From Paenibacillus curdlanolyticus YK9 (GTDB lineage Bacteria; Bacillota; Bacilli; Paenibacillales; Paenibacillaceae): 64,000 bases of DNA. Under the pieces are notes generated by a model, which worked only from the letters and a program-made list of their open reading frames with translations, had not been told where the DNA came from and made no database searches. Below, piece after piece: positions 54,642 through 64,000 of the stretch (position 1 is its first letter; each line of letters opens with the position of its first letter). The DNA lies in the NCBI RefSeq assembly GCF_000179615.1, contig NZ_AEDD01000010.1:167501-231500 (forward strand), written 5' to 3'. Both the position numbers and the translations under genes were made by a program.

Positions 54642-56195
54642 TTAGTTAATTTTGATTCGTTGAACCGAATCATCGCTGTCATCATACGGGTCAACGCTAT
54701 AGTATATATACCCTTCCTTATAATCCACGATTCCGAGCAAGAAATTATAGAATAGGTTATATCCGCTTCCATCCTTTTCGATCGCTTCCGCCGGGAAGCC
54801 AACTGGAGATTCATTGAAATCAGCGTCTATGAAGAACGTGCACAAGATATCCGATAGCTTCAAATCATCATGCAGTTCATTCGAAATAAAATAGATCAGA
54901 TCAGGCAAATAGAGGTCGTCTTTTTTCTGAAGCTCCATTAGTGCAAGATATTCATCATAATCCTGCATAACGCCGCCAATCGTAAATGTTTTATCATCAT
55001 TTTGTTTAGCAACCCAGACGAAATGAAGCTTCAATCCGCTATCAACCGGGATTACATTGTAATTCTCATTTAAATAACTCATGAGTTCCTTGGCAGTCAT
55101 CTGCGTACCATCAGGCTTCGTAGACGTTGCTGGCGCCTTCTCTGTCATCGTCACATTCGTTCTCGGCAGATTCAGGAATTTCGTTACATCCGTCGATGGA
55201 ATCGCGAGATTGATGTTAGCTGAGCTGTCGATCTTCGCCGTCGTAATGCCGACCAGCTCGCCTCTCATGTTGAACAATGCGCCGCCGCTGCTTCCGTGGT
55301 CGATTGGCGTTGAAATTTGAATGTAGTTCTGTCCGTCCACAACGCGGCTCGGCGAACTTACCAGGCCTGCTGTCAGCGAGTTTGTGAAACCAAGCGGCGA
55401 TCCGATTGCAACAACCGACTCGCCCAGCTTCAGCTTGGAGGAATCGCCGATTGTAACAGTTGGAAGGCCTGTAGCGTCGATTTTGAGCAGCGCGAGATCT
55501 CTCTTCTCGTCTTTGGCCAGAATCGTCGTAGTCTTATACGTCTTCTTATCTTCGGTATAAATCTTAGCGCTGGCTGCACCGTCAATGACATGATAGTTTG
55601 TAATAACTTCGCCGCTGGCGCCGACGATTACGCCGCTGCCGCTCGCGAGCACCTTATCCTTGCTGTCCGATACTTCGATATAAACCACGCGGTTGGACAG
55701 GTCTCCAATTTCTTCAACCGTCTTGTTGCCCGTCGTTGGCGTGGTCGTTGGATCGGTTGTTGGCGTCGTCGGCGTCGTTCCCTTTGGCGACGTGATATAG
55801 ATGGTTTTCCCTTTAATGCTTAGCCCGTAATCGAACGATTGGCTTACGAACCGCAGCGGCACGTACGTTACGTTTTTTACCGACTTGGGCGCCACGTTTA
55901 GCTTAATCGGCTGGCCATTCTTGAACGCAACCGTCTGTCCAATGACAAGCTGTACTGTGTTGCTGCCCTTAACAGCCTTCACCGTGCTCGTCTTTGGATC
56001 AAACGTAATGCTTGCCCCCATGGCTTCGAACAAATTGCGGAATGGGACTAGCGTTGTTCCATTTTCCTCTAGAACGCTATTGGAAAATTTAAGTTTGGTA
56101 TTATCTAGATAAACCTGGGTAGATACTTCCGACGCAAACGCCATTGATGGGAGTAACATGAAGATGATGAATAATAGCAGCGTGACTTTCTTCAC
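54642..56195 (-). CDS. Secreted copper-amine-oxidase-N-domain and trypsin-like (HtrA-type) protease
   Basis: 517 residues. Signal peptide (about 1-22), Cu-amine-oxidase N-terminal-like domain (about 25-135: VLEENGTTLVPFRNLFEAMGA, TYVPLRFVSQSF), a Thr/Pro linker (PTTPTTDPTTTPTTG), and a chymotrypsin-fold domain with His (TNYHVID), Asp (KRDLALLKID) and Ser (DHGSSGGALF). The nucleophile motif is GSSGG instead of the usual GNSGG. No PDZ domain; instead a C-terminal region of about 150 residues of unknown fold. Exported wall-associated protease is likely. Confidence 0.88.
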   Translation of the reverse strand: MKKVTLLLFIIFMLLPSMAFASEVSTQVYLDNTKLKFSNSVLEENGTTLVPFRNLFEAMGASITFDPKTSTVKAVKGSNTVQLVIGQTVAFKNGQPIKLNVAPKSVKNVTYVPLRFVSQSFDYGLSIKGKTIYITSPKGTTPTTPTTDPTTTPTTGNKTVEEIGDLSNRVVYIEVSDSKDKVLASGSGVIVGASGEVITNYHVIDGAASAKIYTEDKKTYKTTTILAKDEKRDLALLKIDATGLPTVTIGDSSKLKLGESVVAIGSPLGFTNSLTAGLVSSPSRVVDGQNYIQISTPIDHGSSGGALFNMRGELVGITTAKIDSSANINLAIPSTDVTKFLNLPRTNVTMTEKAPATSTKPDGTQMTAKELMSYLNENYNVIPVDSGLKLHFVWVAKQNDDKTFTIGGVMQDYDEYLALMELQKKDDLYLPDLIYFISNELHDDLKLSDILCTFFIDADFNESPVGFPAEAIEKDGSGYNLFYNFLLGIVDYKEGYIYYSVDPYDDSDDSVQRIKIN

Positions 56196-56337
56196 TCTAG
56201 CAATCTCCTTTAACTAACAATGTAGTAGAACAGGACCATTATACCACCTACTTCGTTACTAATAACCTATAATTTTCTTAAATTATTATATTCTATTAAT
56301 CCAAATCTTAACTATTCTTAAGAGATGTGCCGTCAGA

Positions 56338-56362
56338 CAAAAAAAGGTCCCTCATCGGGACC
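56338..56362 (-). terminator. Terminator of the NAD(P)-binding oxidoreductase gene
   Basis: GGTCCC-GATGA-GGGACC followed by seven T on the minus strand. Confidence 0.88.
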
Positions 56363-56376
56363 TCCGGCCGCGTCCA

Positions 56377-57081
56377 TTACTGCTTGCGTGTGCGATGGCC
56401 GCTAGCCAACCGCTCAATGTCCCGTGCCTCAAGAATCGGGCGATCATAGCCCATCGTAGCCGCATGAATCATCGCAACGCCGAGCTGCCGGAGCGTCAGC
56501 ATATGCTTCGGAAACAGCAGCTTCGCCATTGGATACAGCCAGGAGATATAGCGGTAATACTTATGTGCATTGCGCAGCCCTTTGGTGGGATGCAAATAGC
56601 CCGGACGGAACATGTAAGCCGCCTTTAGCGGCAGCTGCATGAGCTCGTTTTCGGTTTTGCCTTTTACGCGCGCCCACATGGAACGCCCCTGCTCCGTACT
56701 ATCCGTCCCCGCGCCCGTTACATACGTCAAGACCATCTCTGGATTTAACCGTGCCAGCGTGCTTGCGACATGCAGCGTGAGGCCATAGGTGACGCTTGTA
56801 TAATCTGCTTCCGTCATCCCCACCGAGGACACGCCTAAGCAGAAAAAGCAGGCGTTATATCCGGTCAAGTCCGACTCAATCAACGACAGGTCATGAAAGT
56901 CCGAATGGATGACTTCTTGCAGCTTGGGATGCTGCCTGCCGCATGGCTTCCTTCCAAGTACAAGCACCCGCTCCACCTCCGGATGGCGGAGGCACTCCTC
57001 GAGCACGCCCTCGCCAACCATTCCCGTTACGCCTGTAATGATGACGCGAATCTTCCTGCCCGCATACTCATACTCTGCCAT
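56377..57081 (-). CDS. NAD(P)-binding short-chain-type oxidoreductase
   Basis: 234 residues. Rossmann motif IRVIITGVTGMVGEGVLEECLRHP, CFFCLGVSSVGM and YVTGAGTD, with RPGYLHPTKG in the C-terminal part. Resembles NAD-dependent epimerase/NmrA-like proteins without a clear YxxxK pair. ATG 57081 is chosen (GGGGG 11 bases before); a longer open frame exists but has no start signal. Confidence 0.8.
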   Translation of the reverse strand: MAEYEYAGRKIRVIITGVTGMVGEGVLEECLRHPEVERVLVLGRKPCGRQHPKLQEVIHSDFHDLSLIESDLTGYNACFFCLGVSSVGMTEADYTSVTYGLTLHVASTLARLNPEMVLTYVTGAGTDSTEQGRSMWARVKGKTENELMQLPLKAAYMFRPGYLHPTKGLRNAHKYYRYISWLYPMAKLLFPKHMLTLRQLGVAMIHAATMGYDRPILEARDIERLASGHRTRKQ

Positions 57082-57183
57082 TATGATGCAGCCCCCTTGT
57101 ACATAAGTCCTTGCTATCCATTCCAATTCTATCGGACAGTATATAGCTTCCCGCTGGCGAATACAAACCCCGCTTTCTTCTAC

Positions 57184-57209
57184 CAAAAAAAGACCCTCCG
57201 AAGAGGGCC
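57184..57209 (-). terminator. Terminator of the second chemoreceptor gene
   Basis: GGCCCTC-TTCG-GAGGGTC followed by seven T on the minus strand. Confidence 0.88.
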
Positions 57210-57214
57210 CTAGC

Positions 57215-58972
57215 CTATACCTTAACCTGCCTGAGCGCTTCACCCATCTCTGCCGCCTTGCCATTGAGCTCTCGAGACGCCTCATGCAGCTGCCTGATCA
57301 ACTGCAGCTGTTGGTCCGTCAACTGCTCGATCTGGCGCGACTGCTCCGATACGCCGCCTGCGATATCGGCCATATTGCCGACTGTCGCCGCCACCTCCTG
57401 CGAGCCTGCCGACAGCTGTTCAACCGTAGAGGACACCTCCAGAATCTGATCAGTTACGAGCTGGAACGCATCCACCGTAAAATCAAAGGATTGCTCCGCT
57501 TGCAGTGACAAACGCGAGCCTTCCTTGATTTCGTTCGTCGCGGCCTCCATATGCGCCCGGATCGCGCTGGCTTCACGCCCAATGCCGCTTAGCAGCTCCG
57601 TTACATGCTGGACAGCCGCTGCTGAATTTTCCGCCAGCTTCCTCACCTCAGCCGCAACGACCGAGAAGCCTCGGCCATGCTCGCCTGCCCGCGCCGCTTC
57701 AATGGATGCATTAAGCGCCAACAGCTTCGTCTGCGTCGCAAAATCCTGAATATTCGTCAGCGCCTCCGTCATCTGATGGCCGCTGCCCTCCAGCTTGATC
57801 GCGATCTCTCTCGTTTCCTCTGCCGAAGCGGAGATGCTTACCATTTGCGCAGTCATCGAATGAATCGTTTCCCTGCCGGAATGCGCGGTTCCCAGCGCTT
57901 CCTGCGCTGCTGTCGATACGGCGCCCGATGACTCTGCAATTCGAAGAATGCCTTGCGTCATCTCTTCCATGGCTGCAGCATTATCCTGAGCACTCTGCCG
58001 CTGCGCCTGCGTCCCTGTAAGAATGCTGTGAACCGACTGATTCATCGTTTCGCCCATGCCGAGCATTTCGTCTGCTGATCCAGCGAAGGTGCCCGACGAC
58101 ACAATCAGCTGCTCCGAAGTCGTCGTTATACGCGATACGATAGCGCCAATTCGGTCGTTTAAATGCGTTGACATCACCAGCATTGCACGATAGGTTTTGC
58201 CGATCTCATCATGCGACTTCACTGGATTCGCAAGCAGCATCTGGTTCGCTTCCCCCAGCTCCCCTGCCGCCATCCGCTCGGCGCTCGCCGTCACCGTACG
58301 CAGCGGACGAAGGGCAATTGCAACGAACCATGTCATAAAGCTTATTGCAATGAGCGCAACCGCCAGCATAATGGCATATAGCGGGATGCTTTTACGCGTT
58401 ACCTGGCTCGCCAATCCTGCCAGCACCGTCGCATCCGTATCGATTCCCAACGCTCCGATAACCTTGCCGTCGGCTGCTTTCATAGGCACGTAAGCCGATA
58501 TGTAATTGCCGTACTGCTCATTCTCGATCAGCGGCGAGCTTGCGCGCGAGCCTTCCAGCACTAGCTTTACCGCATCAGTCGGCATATCCGTTGATTCATT
58601 AATCGGAGAAGCGAGCGGATCGCCCTTCGGGCGTCCATCGATCATAAGGAGAGGCTCATTCCCCGCATTAAATTGAACAAAATAAACGTACCGCGCACCG
58701 ATCGACAAACGGAATTGGTCCAGCTCGCTGCGAAGCGACCAATACAAATCCGTTTCTTTGGGCTCGGCCAAAAACGACGCATACTTGCTGGCATCCAGCT
58801 GCTTGGCATAATTCTCTGCAATACTCATGTTGTAGGAGCTTACCGCATCTTCTACTGCCGTTCTCGTATTATAAACCTGCAGCAGGATATTGCCCGCCAC
58901 CGTTAATGCAATGACAGCCGCCACTCCTAGCAGAATGCGGGCCGTCAGCCGCGCGCGAACCCATGTAATCAT
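57215..58972 (-). CDS. Methyl-accepting chemotaxis protein with Cache-like sensor
   Basis: 585 residues. Transmembrane helix 1 (about 11-30), extracellular Cache-type domain ([28 protein letters not shown] ... [27 protein letters not shown]), helix 2 (about 195-215), HAMP, then the signalling domain with [43 protein letters not shown] 58972 follows AGGAGAGG. Ligand unknown; sensor differs from that of the chemoreceptor at 34.2 kb. Confidence 0.92.
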   Translation of the reverse strand: MITWVRARLTARILLGVAAVIALTVAGNILLQVYNTRTAVEDAVSSYNMSIAENYAKQLDASKYASFLAEPKETDLYWSLRSELDQFRLSIGARYVYFVQFNAGNEPLLMIDGRPKGDPLASPINESTDMPTDAVKLVLEGSRASSPLIENEQYGNYISAYVPMKAADGKVIGALGIDTDATVLAGLASQVTRKSIPLYAIMLAVALIAISFMTWFVAIALRPLRTVTASAERMAAGELGEANQMLLANPVKSHDEIGKTYRAMLVMSTHLNDRIGAIVSRITTTSEQLIVSSGTFAGSADEMLGMGETMNQSVHSILTGTQAQRQSAQDNAAAMEEMTQGILRIAESSGAVSTAAQEALGTAHSGRETIHSMTAQMVSISASAEETREIAIKLEGSGHQMTEALTNIQDFATQTKLLALNASIEAARAGEHGRGFSVVAAEVRKLAENSAAAVQHVTELLSGIGREASAIRAHMEAATNEIKEGSRLSLQAEQSFDFTVDAFQLVTDQILEVSSTVEQLSAGSQEVAATVGNMADIAGGVSEQSRQIEQLTDQQLQLIRQLHEASRELNGKAAEMGEALRQVKV

Positions 58973-59220
58973 CGTTTCGTTCCTCTCCTGGTTGTCGATT
59001 CGGTTAATTTTGGTATGATGTAAATTCGACAACAGACTGAAAATCCCTCCTTTTTAACTAGTTCTTAATGCCCATTAAACAGACTCCCCTCATCGCAGCC
59101 GGCATCATCCGCGCGGTCCACGAGGAGCAAACCTAAGACGGGCAGTCCCGTTGACACTTACTTGTGCTAAACTAGACACTACTAAGCATATGGACAAGAA
59201 AGCGAAGAAGGAGACTTGCA

Positions 59221-59988
59221 ATGAAGCTCATCTCTTGGAACGTTAACGGTTTGCGCGCTTGCGTAACCAAAGGCTTTATGGACTACTTCAACGAAAGTGA
59301 CGCCGATATTTTCTGCTTGCAGGAAACGAAGCTGCAGGCGGGCCAAATCGAGCTGCCGCTCGAGGGCCGCTATTCGCAATATTGGAATTATGCAGTAAAG
59401 AAAGGCTACTCCGGCACCGCCGTCTTCACGAAGGTCGAGCCGTTAACCGTACGTTACGGTATCGAAGAGGACTCCGAGGATGAGGGGCGTATTCTAACGC
59501 TGGAATTCGACCGCTTCTATCTCGTAAACGTCTATACGCCTAACGCAAAACGTGACTTATCCCGACTCGGCTATCGGCTGGAGTGGGAGGATCGTTTCCG
59601 GGCATACTTGCTGGAGCTTGACGCCCAGAAGCCTGTCATCGTATGCGGCGATCTGAACGTCGCGCATCAAGAAATCGATTTGAAAAATGCCAAATCCAAT
59701 CATGGCAACTCCGGCTTCACGACAGAGGAGCGCGGCAAAATGACGGATCTGCTCGAATCAGGCTTCATCGATACGTTCCGTCATCTGCATCCTGAACGGG
59801 ATGATGCGTTCAGTTGGTGGTCGTTCATGCCGAAGGTCCGTGAACGGAACATCGGCTGGCGGATCGATTATTTCCTTGCATCCGCTAGATTGGCGCCGCA
59901 TGTGACGGACGCCGGTATTGATTCCGCTATTCTAGGGAGCGACCACTGCCCTGTCATGGTGCAGCTGGAGGACGCTTGGCTCAAGTGA
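59221..59988 (+). CDS. exoA: Exodeoxyribonuclease III / AP endonuclease
   Basis: 255 residues. Exonuclease-endonuclease-phosphatase fold: KLISWNVNGLRA, FCLQETKL, GDLNVAHQEID and GSDHCPV carry the metal and catalytic residues. It cleaves at abasic sites and acts 3' to 5'. GAAGGAG precedes the ATG. Confidence 0.96.
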   Translation: MKLISWNVNGLRACVTKGFMDYFNESDADIFCLQETKLQAGQIELPLEGRYSQYWNYAVKKGYSGTAVFTKVEPLTVRYGIEEDSEDEGRILTLEFDRFYLVNVYTPNAKRDLSRLGYRLEWEDRFRAYLLELDAQKPVIVCGDLNVAHQEIDLKNAKSNHGNSGFTTEERGKMTDLLESGFIDTFRHLHPERDDAFSWWSFMPKVRERNIGWRIDYFLASARLAPHVTDAGIDSAILGSDHCPVMVQLEDAWLK

Positions 59989-60004
59989 ACATGCGCAACA
60001 AACA

Positions 60005-60053
60005 AACGAGCAATGACTAGCGATCCAAGTCGCTGTTCATTGCTCGTTTTCAG
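60005..60053. terminator. Bidirectional terminator between exoA and the large repeat protein gene
   Basis: AACGAGCAATGA pairs with TCATTGCTCGTT, with an inner AGCG/CGCT stem; T4 on the plus strand. Confidence 0.8.
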
Positions 60054-60074
60054 CTGCACGCCTCAACTATGCTT

Positions 60075-62735
60075 CTATTTAAGCAAAATTCGCACAAGCC
60101 CATCGCTTATCCGTTTCATCACCCGATAACCATCAGCCGCTGCCGTGGCAATTCCCTCGTCATTCGGCTTGCAATAGCCATTAACCAAGCAGGTGCCGTC
60201 GTCGCGAACGATTAGCTTGCCGAGCATGCCGACAGCTACCCACTCCGGACGCTCCCTGCGGGGCACATATGTCTGTTCGGGATCGTAATCCGGATTCAGA
60301 ATCCGGTCGCCCTGCTCATCCTTCAATATGCGCCCGTACTCATCCTTTAGAAATAAGCCCTGCCAGCGCAGATCACTGGAATCTGCCACGAAAGCAGGCG
60401 TGGCGCTTGTTATGCCAAGAATATACGAATCCGAGGCAGATGCCCGCATAATCCGATCTCCGCTCAAGGTTACAAAATAGCCGACGTCGATCGGCTGCCC
60501 GTCTGCTGTCTCGAACATTTCTGCATAGTCCGCAGCAGCTGGGGCTAGAACCGCGCCATCCAAATAGAGATTGCCGCCCGGCCCATCCAATATAACAGAG
60601 TTGAGCGTCGGCCCGATCGCCAAGCCGTTGGCGACATGAAAGGAATTCGCGAACCGAGCTGTACCGTTTTCCCCCATAATATAAGCGCCAGTAAGTCCGC
60701 CGGTATTCGTATTCGAGCCGCCGGCGAAGGAATTCAAAGCATTCGCTACCGTGTTGCTGCCTGCTGAATGGGAGTTATCGCCGCTTGCCGTTGTGACGTT
60801 GCCTTCGGCATGGGCATTAATTCCGCTCGCAATCGTATTGGTGCCTTCGGCATGCGAGTTGGCGCCATTCGCTTGCGACGCAAGCCCTTCCGCATGGGAA
60901 CGGTCGCCTAAGGCAATCGTCGCCTCGCCCTCCGCGTGCGAAGAGCCTCCCGTTGCCTGCGTATTCAGGCCCTCGGCATGTGCGGCATTCCCGCCTGACA
61001 CCGTACCGCTTCCCTCCGCATGAGAGCTGCCGCCATTGGCCTGCGTGCCCAACCCTTCGGCATGGGAACGAATTCCGTTCGCAATCGTTCCTTCTCCCTC
61101 GGCATGCGAGTTCATCCCCACCGATTGCGAGTTCAAGCCTTCGGCATGCGATGCGTCACCGATTGCCCTTGCGCCCAAACCCTCGGCATGAGACCGCTGC
61201 CCGCTGGCAATCGTCCCTTCGCCCTCCGCATGGGCAGAAATCGCGGTTGCTTGCGTAAACGCTCCCTCGGCATGTGAATTGTCGAGGGATGCCAACGTGT
61301 TGAAACCTTCCGCATGCGCTTGCGGCCCAGTCGCTCGCGCGCCGCCGCCTTCCGCATGCGAATTGTTGCCCGTCGCTTGCGTGCCGGAGCCTTCCGCATG
61401 GGCATTGCTTGCGCTTGCGATCGTGCCGGAGCCTTCGGCATGCGCGCTGCTGCCGCCCGCCGACGTTCCGCTGCCTTCCGCATGCGCGCTAGTCCCGCCC
61501 GCCGTCGTCGTATCGCCTTCGGCATGCGAATTGTTGCCATTCGCCGCCGTATTGACGCCTTCGGCATGCGCGTTGGTTCCATTCGCCGTCGTACCAGCGC
61601 CTTCCGCATGCGAATTCGCTCCGTTAGCAGTCGTGCCAGTACCCTCGGCGTGCGAATTCGCTCCATTCGCCGTCGTGCCGCCGCCCTCGGCATGCGAGTT
61701 ATCCCCCTGCGCCGTCGTCCCTGCGCCCTCCGCATGTGAATCATTGCCTATAGCGCGCGTCCCCGCACCCTCGGCATGCGAGCCGGTACCGCTTGCCGTC
61801 GTGCTGTCTCCCTCCGCGTGCGCATTCGCGCCGGAGGCCAACGTCCCATTGCCTTCCGCATGCGAATTGTCGCCAGTAGCCATTGTGCTGTCGCCTTCCG
61901 CATGCGAATTAGCGCCTAAAGCTACCGTAACATTACCCTCCGCATGTGAATTGACGCCGTTAGCCATCGTGCTATTGCCCTCGGAATGGGCAAACTCTGC
62001 ATTCGCCTGCGTCATGCCGCCCTCAGCATGAGCGCCATGGCCGTTTGCAATCGTCCCTTCCCCTTCGGCATGCGAAGCCTCTGCGATGACAGTCGTCAAC
62101 GTATCGCGCCCTTCGGCGAAGGAGCAGGCGCCGAGTGCGACCGCATTACAGCCCACGGTAATCGGCGGACCCTGCGGCCCAGCAGGACCAGTAGCTCCGG
62201 CTGGACCCGGAGGCCCCTGCGGTCCGACTAGCCCCTGACTAATAATCGTATTGAGGCTATTATCGATGTGCTGCACGATTTGCAGAATCTGATTGAGAAT
62301 CTCCTGATTGACTTCCAGTCGAACATTAATCGATTGCACATTGAACATGAACACCTTCAGCGTAACGGCAATGGATACTGCAATCATCGGGGTAACGAGC
62401 AGTTCGGCGAGCACAAGTTCGAGCACTGCAAGCCGGATAGCACGCTCGGCGGCGCCCGGGCACAGCTTGTGGAGCAGCTTATTCAGATTGGACAGCGCGC
62501 GCCGCAGCTTCTTCAGCGCCTCTGGGTCGCGATTCATCAGCACCAGAGGGACGAGTGCATCTATAAGTTGAAGCAAACGCCGCAGACGCTGCGCTTCCCG
62601 CCTCGTTATTGTTATGTGAACGCATGACTTGGCTTTAATAACGGGCTTGCAGCAGCAGCGTTTCTTTGGAACGCGGCATATTTTTTTCCGTCTCAACTTG
62701 CGACGATTCGCTTTGTGTACCTTACATCCACCCAT
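60075..62735 (-). CDS. Collagen-like/YadA-head-like repeat protein with peptidase G2 domain
   Basis: 886 residues. Basic Cys/Lys-rich N-terminus (CKVHKANRRKLRRKKICR), hydrophobic helix (about 105-130), coiled-coil-type helix, a short collagen-like stretch (GPQGPPGPAGATGPAGPQGPP), then about 31-33 copies of a 14-residue repeat with core SHAEGxGTxAxGxN, as in trimeric YadA/Hep-Hag heads. The C-terminal about 180 residues (NLYLDGAVLAPAAADYAEMFE ... VTLSGDRIMRA) match Peptidase_G2, an intramolecular chaperone that self-cleaves. Likely a trimeric fibre on the spore or exosporium surface. GGGAGGTG precedes the ATG. Confidence 0.85.
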   Translation of the reverse strand: MGGCKVHKANRRKLRRKKICRVPKKRCCCKPVIKAKSCVHITITRREAQRLRRLLQLIDALVPLVLMNRDPEALKKLRRALSNLNKLLHKLCPGAAERAIRLAVLELVLAELLVTPMIAVSIAVTLKVFMFNVQSINVRLEVNQEILNQILQIVQHIDNSLNTIISQGLVGPQGPPGPAGATGPAGPQGPPITVGCNAVALGACSFAEGRDTLTTVIAEASHAEGEGTIANGHGAHAEGGMTQANAEFAHSEGNSTMANGVNSHAEGNVTVALGANSHAEGDSTMATGDNSHAEGNGTLASGANAHAEGDSTTASGTGSHAEGAGTRAIGNDSHAEGAGTTAQGDNSHAEGGGTTANGANSHAEGTGTTANGANSHAEGAGTTANGTNAHAEGVNTAANGNNSHAEGDTTTAGGTSAHAEGSGTSAGGSSAHAEGSGTIASASNAHAEGSGTQATGNNSHAEGGGARATGPQAHAEGFNTLASLDNSHAEGAFTQATAISAHAEGEGTIASGQRSHAEGLGARAIGDASHAEGLNSQSVGMNSHAEGEGTIANGIRSHAEGLGTQANGGSSHAEGSGTVSGGNAAHAEGLNTQATGGSSHAEGEATIALGDRSHAEGLASQANGANSHAEGTNTIASGINAHAEGNVTTASGDNSHSAGSNTVANALNSFAGGSNTNTGGLTGAYIMGENGTARFANSFHVANGLAIGPTLNSVILDGPGGNLYLDGAVLAPAAADYAEMFETADGQPIDVGYFVTLSGDRIMRASASDSYILGITSATPAFVADSSDLRWQGLFLKDEYGRILKDEQGDRILNPDYDPEQTYVPRRERPEWVAVGMLGKLIVRDDGTCLVNGYCKPNDEGIATAAADGYRVMKRISDGLVRILLK
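60690..62120 (-). repeat. Internal 42-bp coding repeats (about 31-33 units)
   Basis: Each unit encodes 14 residues with the core SHAEG. Units differ at many synonymous and nonsynonymous positions, so copies have been kept by selection and not just by recent expansion. Confidence 0.9.
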
Positions 62736-62971
62736 TACCAGTCACCTCCCTATTTCCATGCCATCATATGAGGACCGGAGCGGATAGACTGTTTAGCTGC
62801 CTAGCATCTACCAAAATGTGCAGATGTACGGTATATATCGCCGAGACCTCATAGTAGAGGACGGGCATAGGACGGCTTCATCATAACTCCATAAAACGCG
62901 TACATTCCATTAACAAATCGCTCGTATGATTTGTCCGAACGATAATCAACCATTATGGGAGGATGAATCTA

Positions 62972-64000
62972 ATGTACGCGCAACAACTCTCACCAGCTCG
63001 TGCCTGGTGGAAAGCACTGCTGGCCGGCACGGTAGCTGCTACGCTGCTGGCAAGCCCGCTTATCGCACCAAAATCCGCTTTTGCCGCTAACGGCACTCCG
63101 AATTATGAGGTTAAATTAAATCTCGATCCTTCGCTCGTGCTCGACTCCAGTCATAATCTCGTAAGCGCCGTCCGCAGCGAATTCTCGACCGGCACCTCGA
63201 CGAAAAAATATAAACTGCAGTACATGGATACCGCAACGCAAAGCCTTCAAGGGCAAGGGTGGAGCGACCGCATTCGCAAACGCGATGACCAGAGCACGCA
63301 TGAAATTCAATTCAAGAAACGGTATGAGGTCCAAAATGGCGACATCAACGCCGCGTTAACCCAAGCTGCTGGCGAGGGTCTGGACTCCGCGTCCGGCTTC
63401 AATTTCCAAGTCGATTGGGGCTACTCCAAGCAAACGCTTAGCATCGCTTACGAGAAGGACGTTACCATCTCCGGCTCCAGCGGCAGCGGCTTGAATATGC
63501 CTTCCGAAGCAACATCCCGAACGGTGTCGAACTCGAATGCGCCTGCCAAGTTCAAAAACTGGACGAGCACGGGCTGGGGCACGACCCAATTAAACAGCTC
63601 GGTGATCTATGGACCGGTTACCTTCAACCGTTACGCGGGCACGTTCGACGGCCTCGATCTTGACGTCGAAGTATGGACCGTCATCAACGCAGCGGGAACA
63701 GGCAATGAATATTGGGTTGAAGCCTCGTTCAAGACGGACAGCTTCTCCGAAGCTTCGTCGGAGCGCACGGCGCTCATCAACCTGCTTCGCAGCAAAGGCT
63801 GGCTCGTGGAGCAAGACGTCCTCCGTACAAGCCAAATCATTGAGCGTTATGCACCGACGCCAGACACGACGGCGCCTTCTGCGCCTACGAACGTAACGGC
63901 AGTCGCTTCGTCCGGCACGCAGGTTAATCTGTCATGGACGGCTTCGACGGACAACGTAGGCGTTTCCGGCTATGACGTTTATCGCGATGGCACGCTCGTG
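62972..64000 (+). CDS. Secreted protein with CYTH-like and fibronectin type III domains (runs off the window)
   Basis: 343 codons visible, no stop before the end. Signal peptide (about 1-38, ending SAFAA), a domain at about 42-230 (YEVKLNLDPSLVL, WSDRIRKRDDQSTHEIQFKKRYEV) reminiscent of CYTH/VTC-type folds by its alternating charged strands, then a Thr/Pro linker and a fibronectin type III module (APTNVTAVASSGTQVNLSWTASTDNVGVSGYDVYRDG). Enzymatic domains may follow outside. GGGAGGATG precedes the ATG. The CYTH assignment is tentative. Confidence 0.7.
   Translation, partial: MYAQQLSPARAWWKALLAGTVAATLLASPLIAPKSAFAANGTPNYEVKLNLDPSLVLDSSHNLVSAVRSEFSTGTSTKKYKLQYMDTATQSLQGQGWSDRIRKRDDQSTHEIQFKKRYEVQNGDINAALTQAAGEGLDSASGFNFQVDWGYSKQTLSIAYEKDVTISGSSGSGLNMPSEATSRTVSNSNAPAKFKNWTSTGWGTTQLNSSVIYGPVTFNRYAGTFDGLDLDVEVWTVINAAGTGNEYWVEASFKTDSFSEASSERTALINLLRSKGWLVEQDVLRTSQIIERYAPTPDTTAPSAPTNVTAVASSGTQVNLSWTASTDNVGVSGYDVYRDGTLV

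Noticed and set aside
61279-62031. Plus-strand open frames opposite the YadA-like repeats
   Set aside because: They arise from the 42-bp repeat read backwards.
62757-62790. SigE/SigK promoter (CATATGAT) before the spore-surface candidate gene
   Set aside because: The -10 resembles the consensus but no -35 fits at the proper distance, so not listed as a feature.

Overview
The window reads as chromosomal DNA of a spore-forming, Gram-positive Paenibacillaceae-type bacterium (Paenibacillus, Cohnella or a close relative). The evidence is the dnaX-ybaB-recR-yaaL-bofA operon with a long Bacillus-type SRP RNA, spo0F with a SigH-type promoter, forespore-type promoters, a YhcN/YlaJ spore lipoprotein, a DUF7667 protein, an arginine T-box, c-di-AMP riboswitches, many TTG/GTG starts behind strong Shine-Dalgarno sequences, and about 50-55% GC by eye. 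No phage, IS element, tRNA, rRNA or CRISPR array was seen.

Layout. 1-4.1 kb: replication/repair/sporulation operon and SRP RNA, minus strand. 4.1-17.7 kb: housekeeping block rpmE, radical SAM gene, rho, murA, spo0F, pyrG, rpoE, ywiB-argS (T-box), DNA glycosylase and DUF7667, minus strand, with one plus-strand subtilisin. 17.8-24.2 kb: polyamine genes speE-speB, a forespore-type PBP, a LysR regulator divergent from ilvE. 24.3-33.2 kb: accessory genes (lipoprotein, ArsB/NhaD transporter, cupin), BirA-regulated bioB, glycerate kinase, arabinofuranosidase. 33.5-42.7 kb: three small NlpC/P60 hydrolases, two of them behind near-identical c-di-AMP riboswitches, plus a chemoreceptor, ywhD, an M1 peptidase and a membrane protein. 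42.9-51.3 kb: small-molecule and stress genes, a membrane-anchored molybdopterin oxidoreductase, diaminopimelate dehydrogenase and glutamate dehydrogenase. 51.3-64 kb: a DUF559-like nuclease, EamA transporter, glutamate racemase, HtrA-like protease, second chemoreceptor, exonuclease III, a giant YadA-like/collagen-like spore-surface candidate and the start of a secreted CYTH-like/FN3 protein.

The main discovery candidate is not a gene. Three intergenic regions (25.6, 43.9 and 51.4 kb) each carry four copies of a 19-bp palindrome, consensus CRTTGYA-N5-TRCAAYG. Their starts are 52-73-52, 52-73-51 and 51-72-52 bp apart, about 5, 7 and 5 DNA helical turns, while the DNA between the palindromes is unrelated. 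A thirteenth copy lies at 52.5 kb between two tandem repeats that share its TTGCA core. The third array directly precedes a DUF559-like nuclease/HTH gene. This looks like a phased protein-binding array or a new dispersed element.

Other regulatory points: a forespore promoter embedded in the rpmE terminator, Shine-Dalgarno sequences inside hairpins, a BirA operator at bioB, a LysR-type box at the ilvE divergon, a pyrG leader attenuator, and a compact multi-hairpin region between opposing terminators upstream of rpoE.
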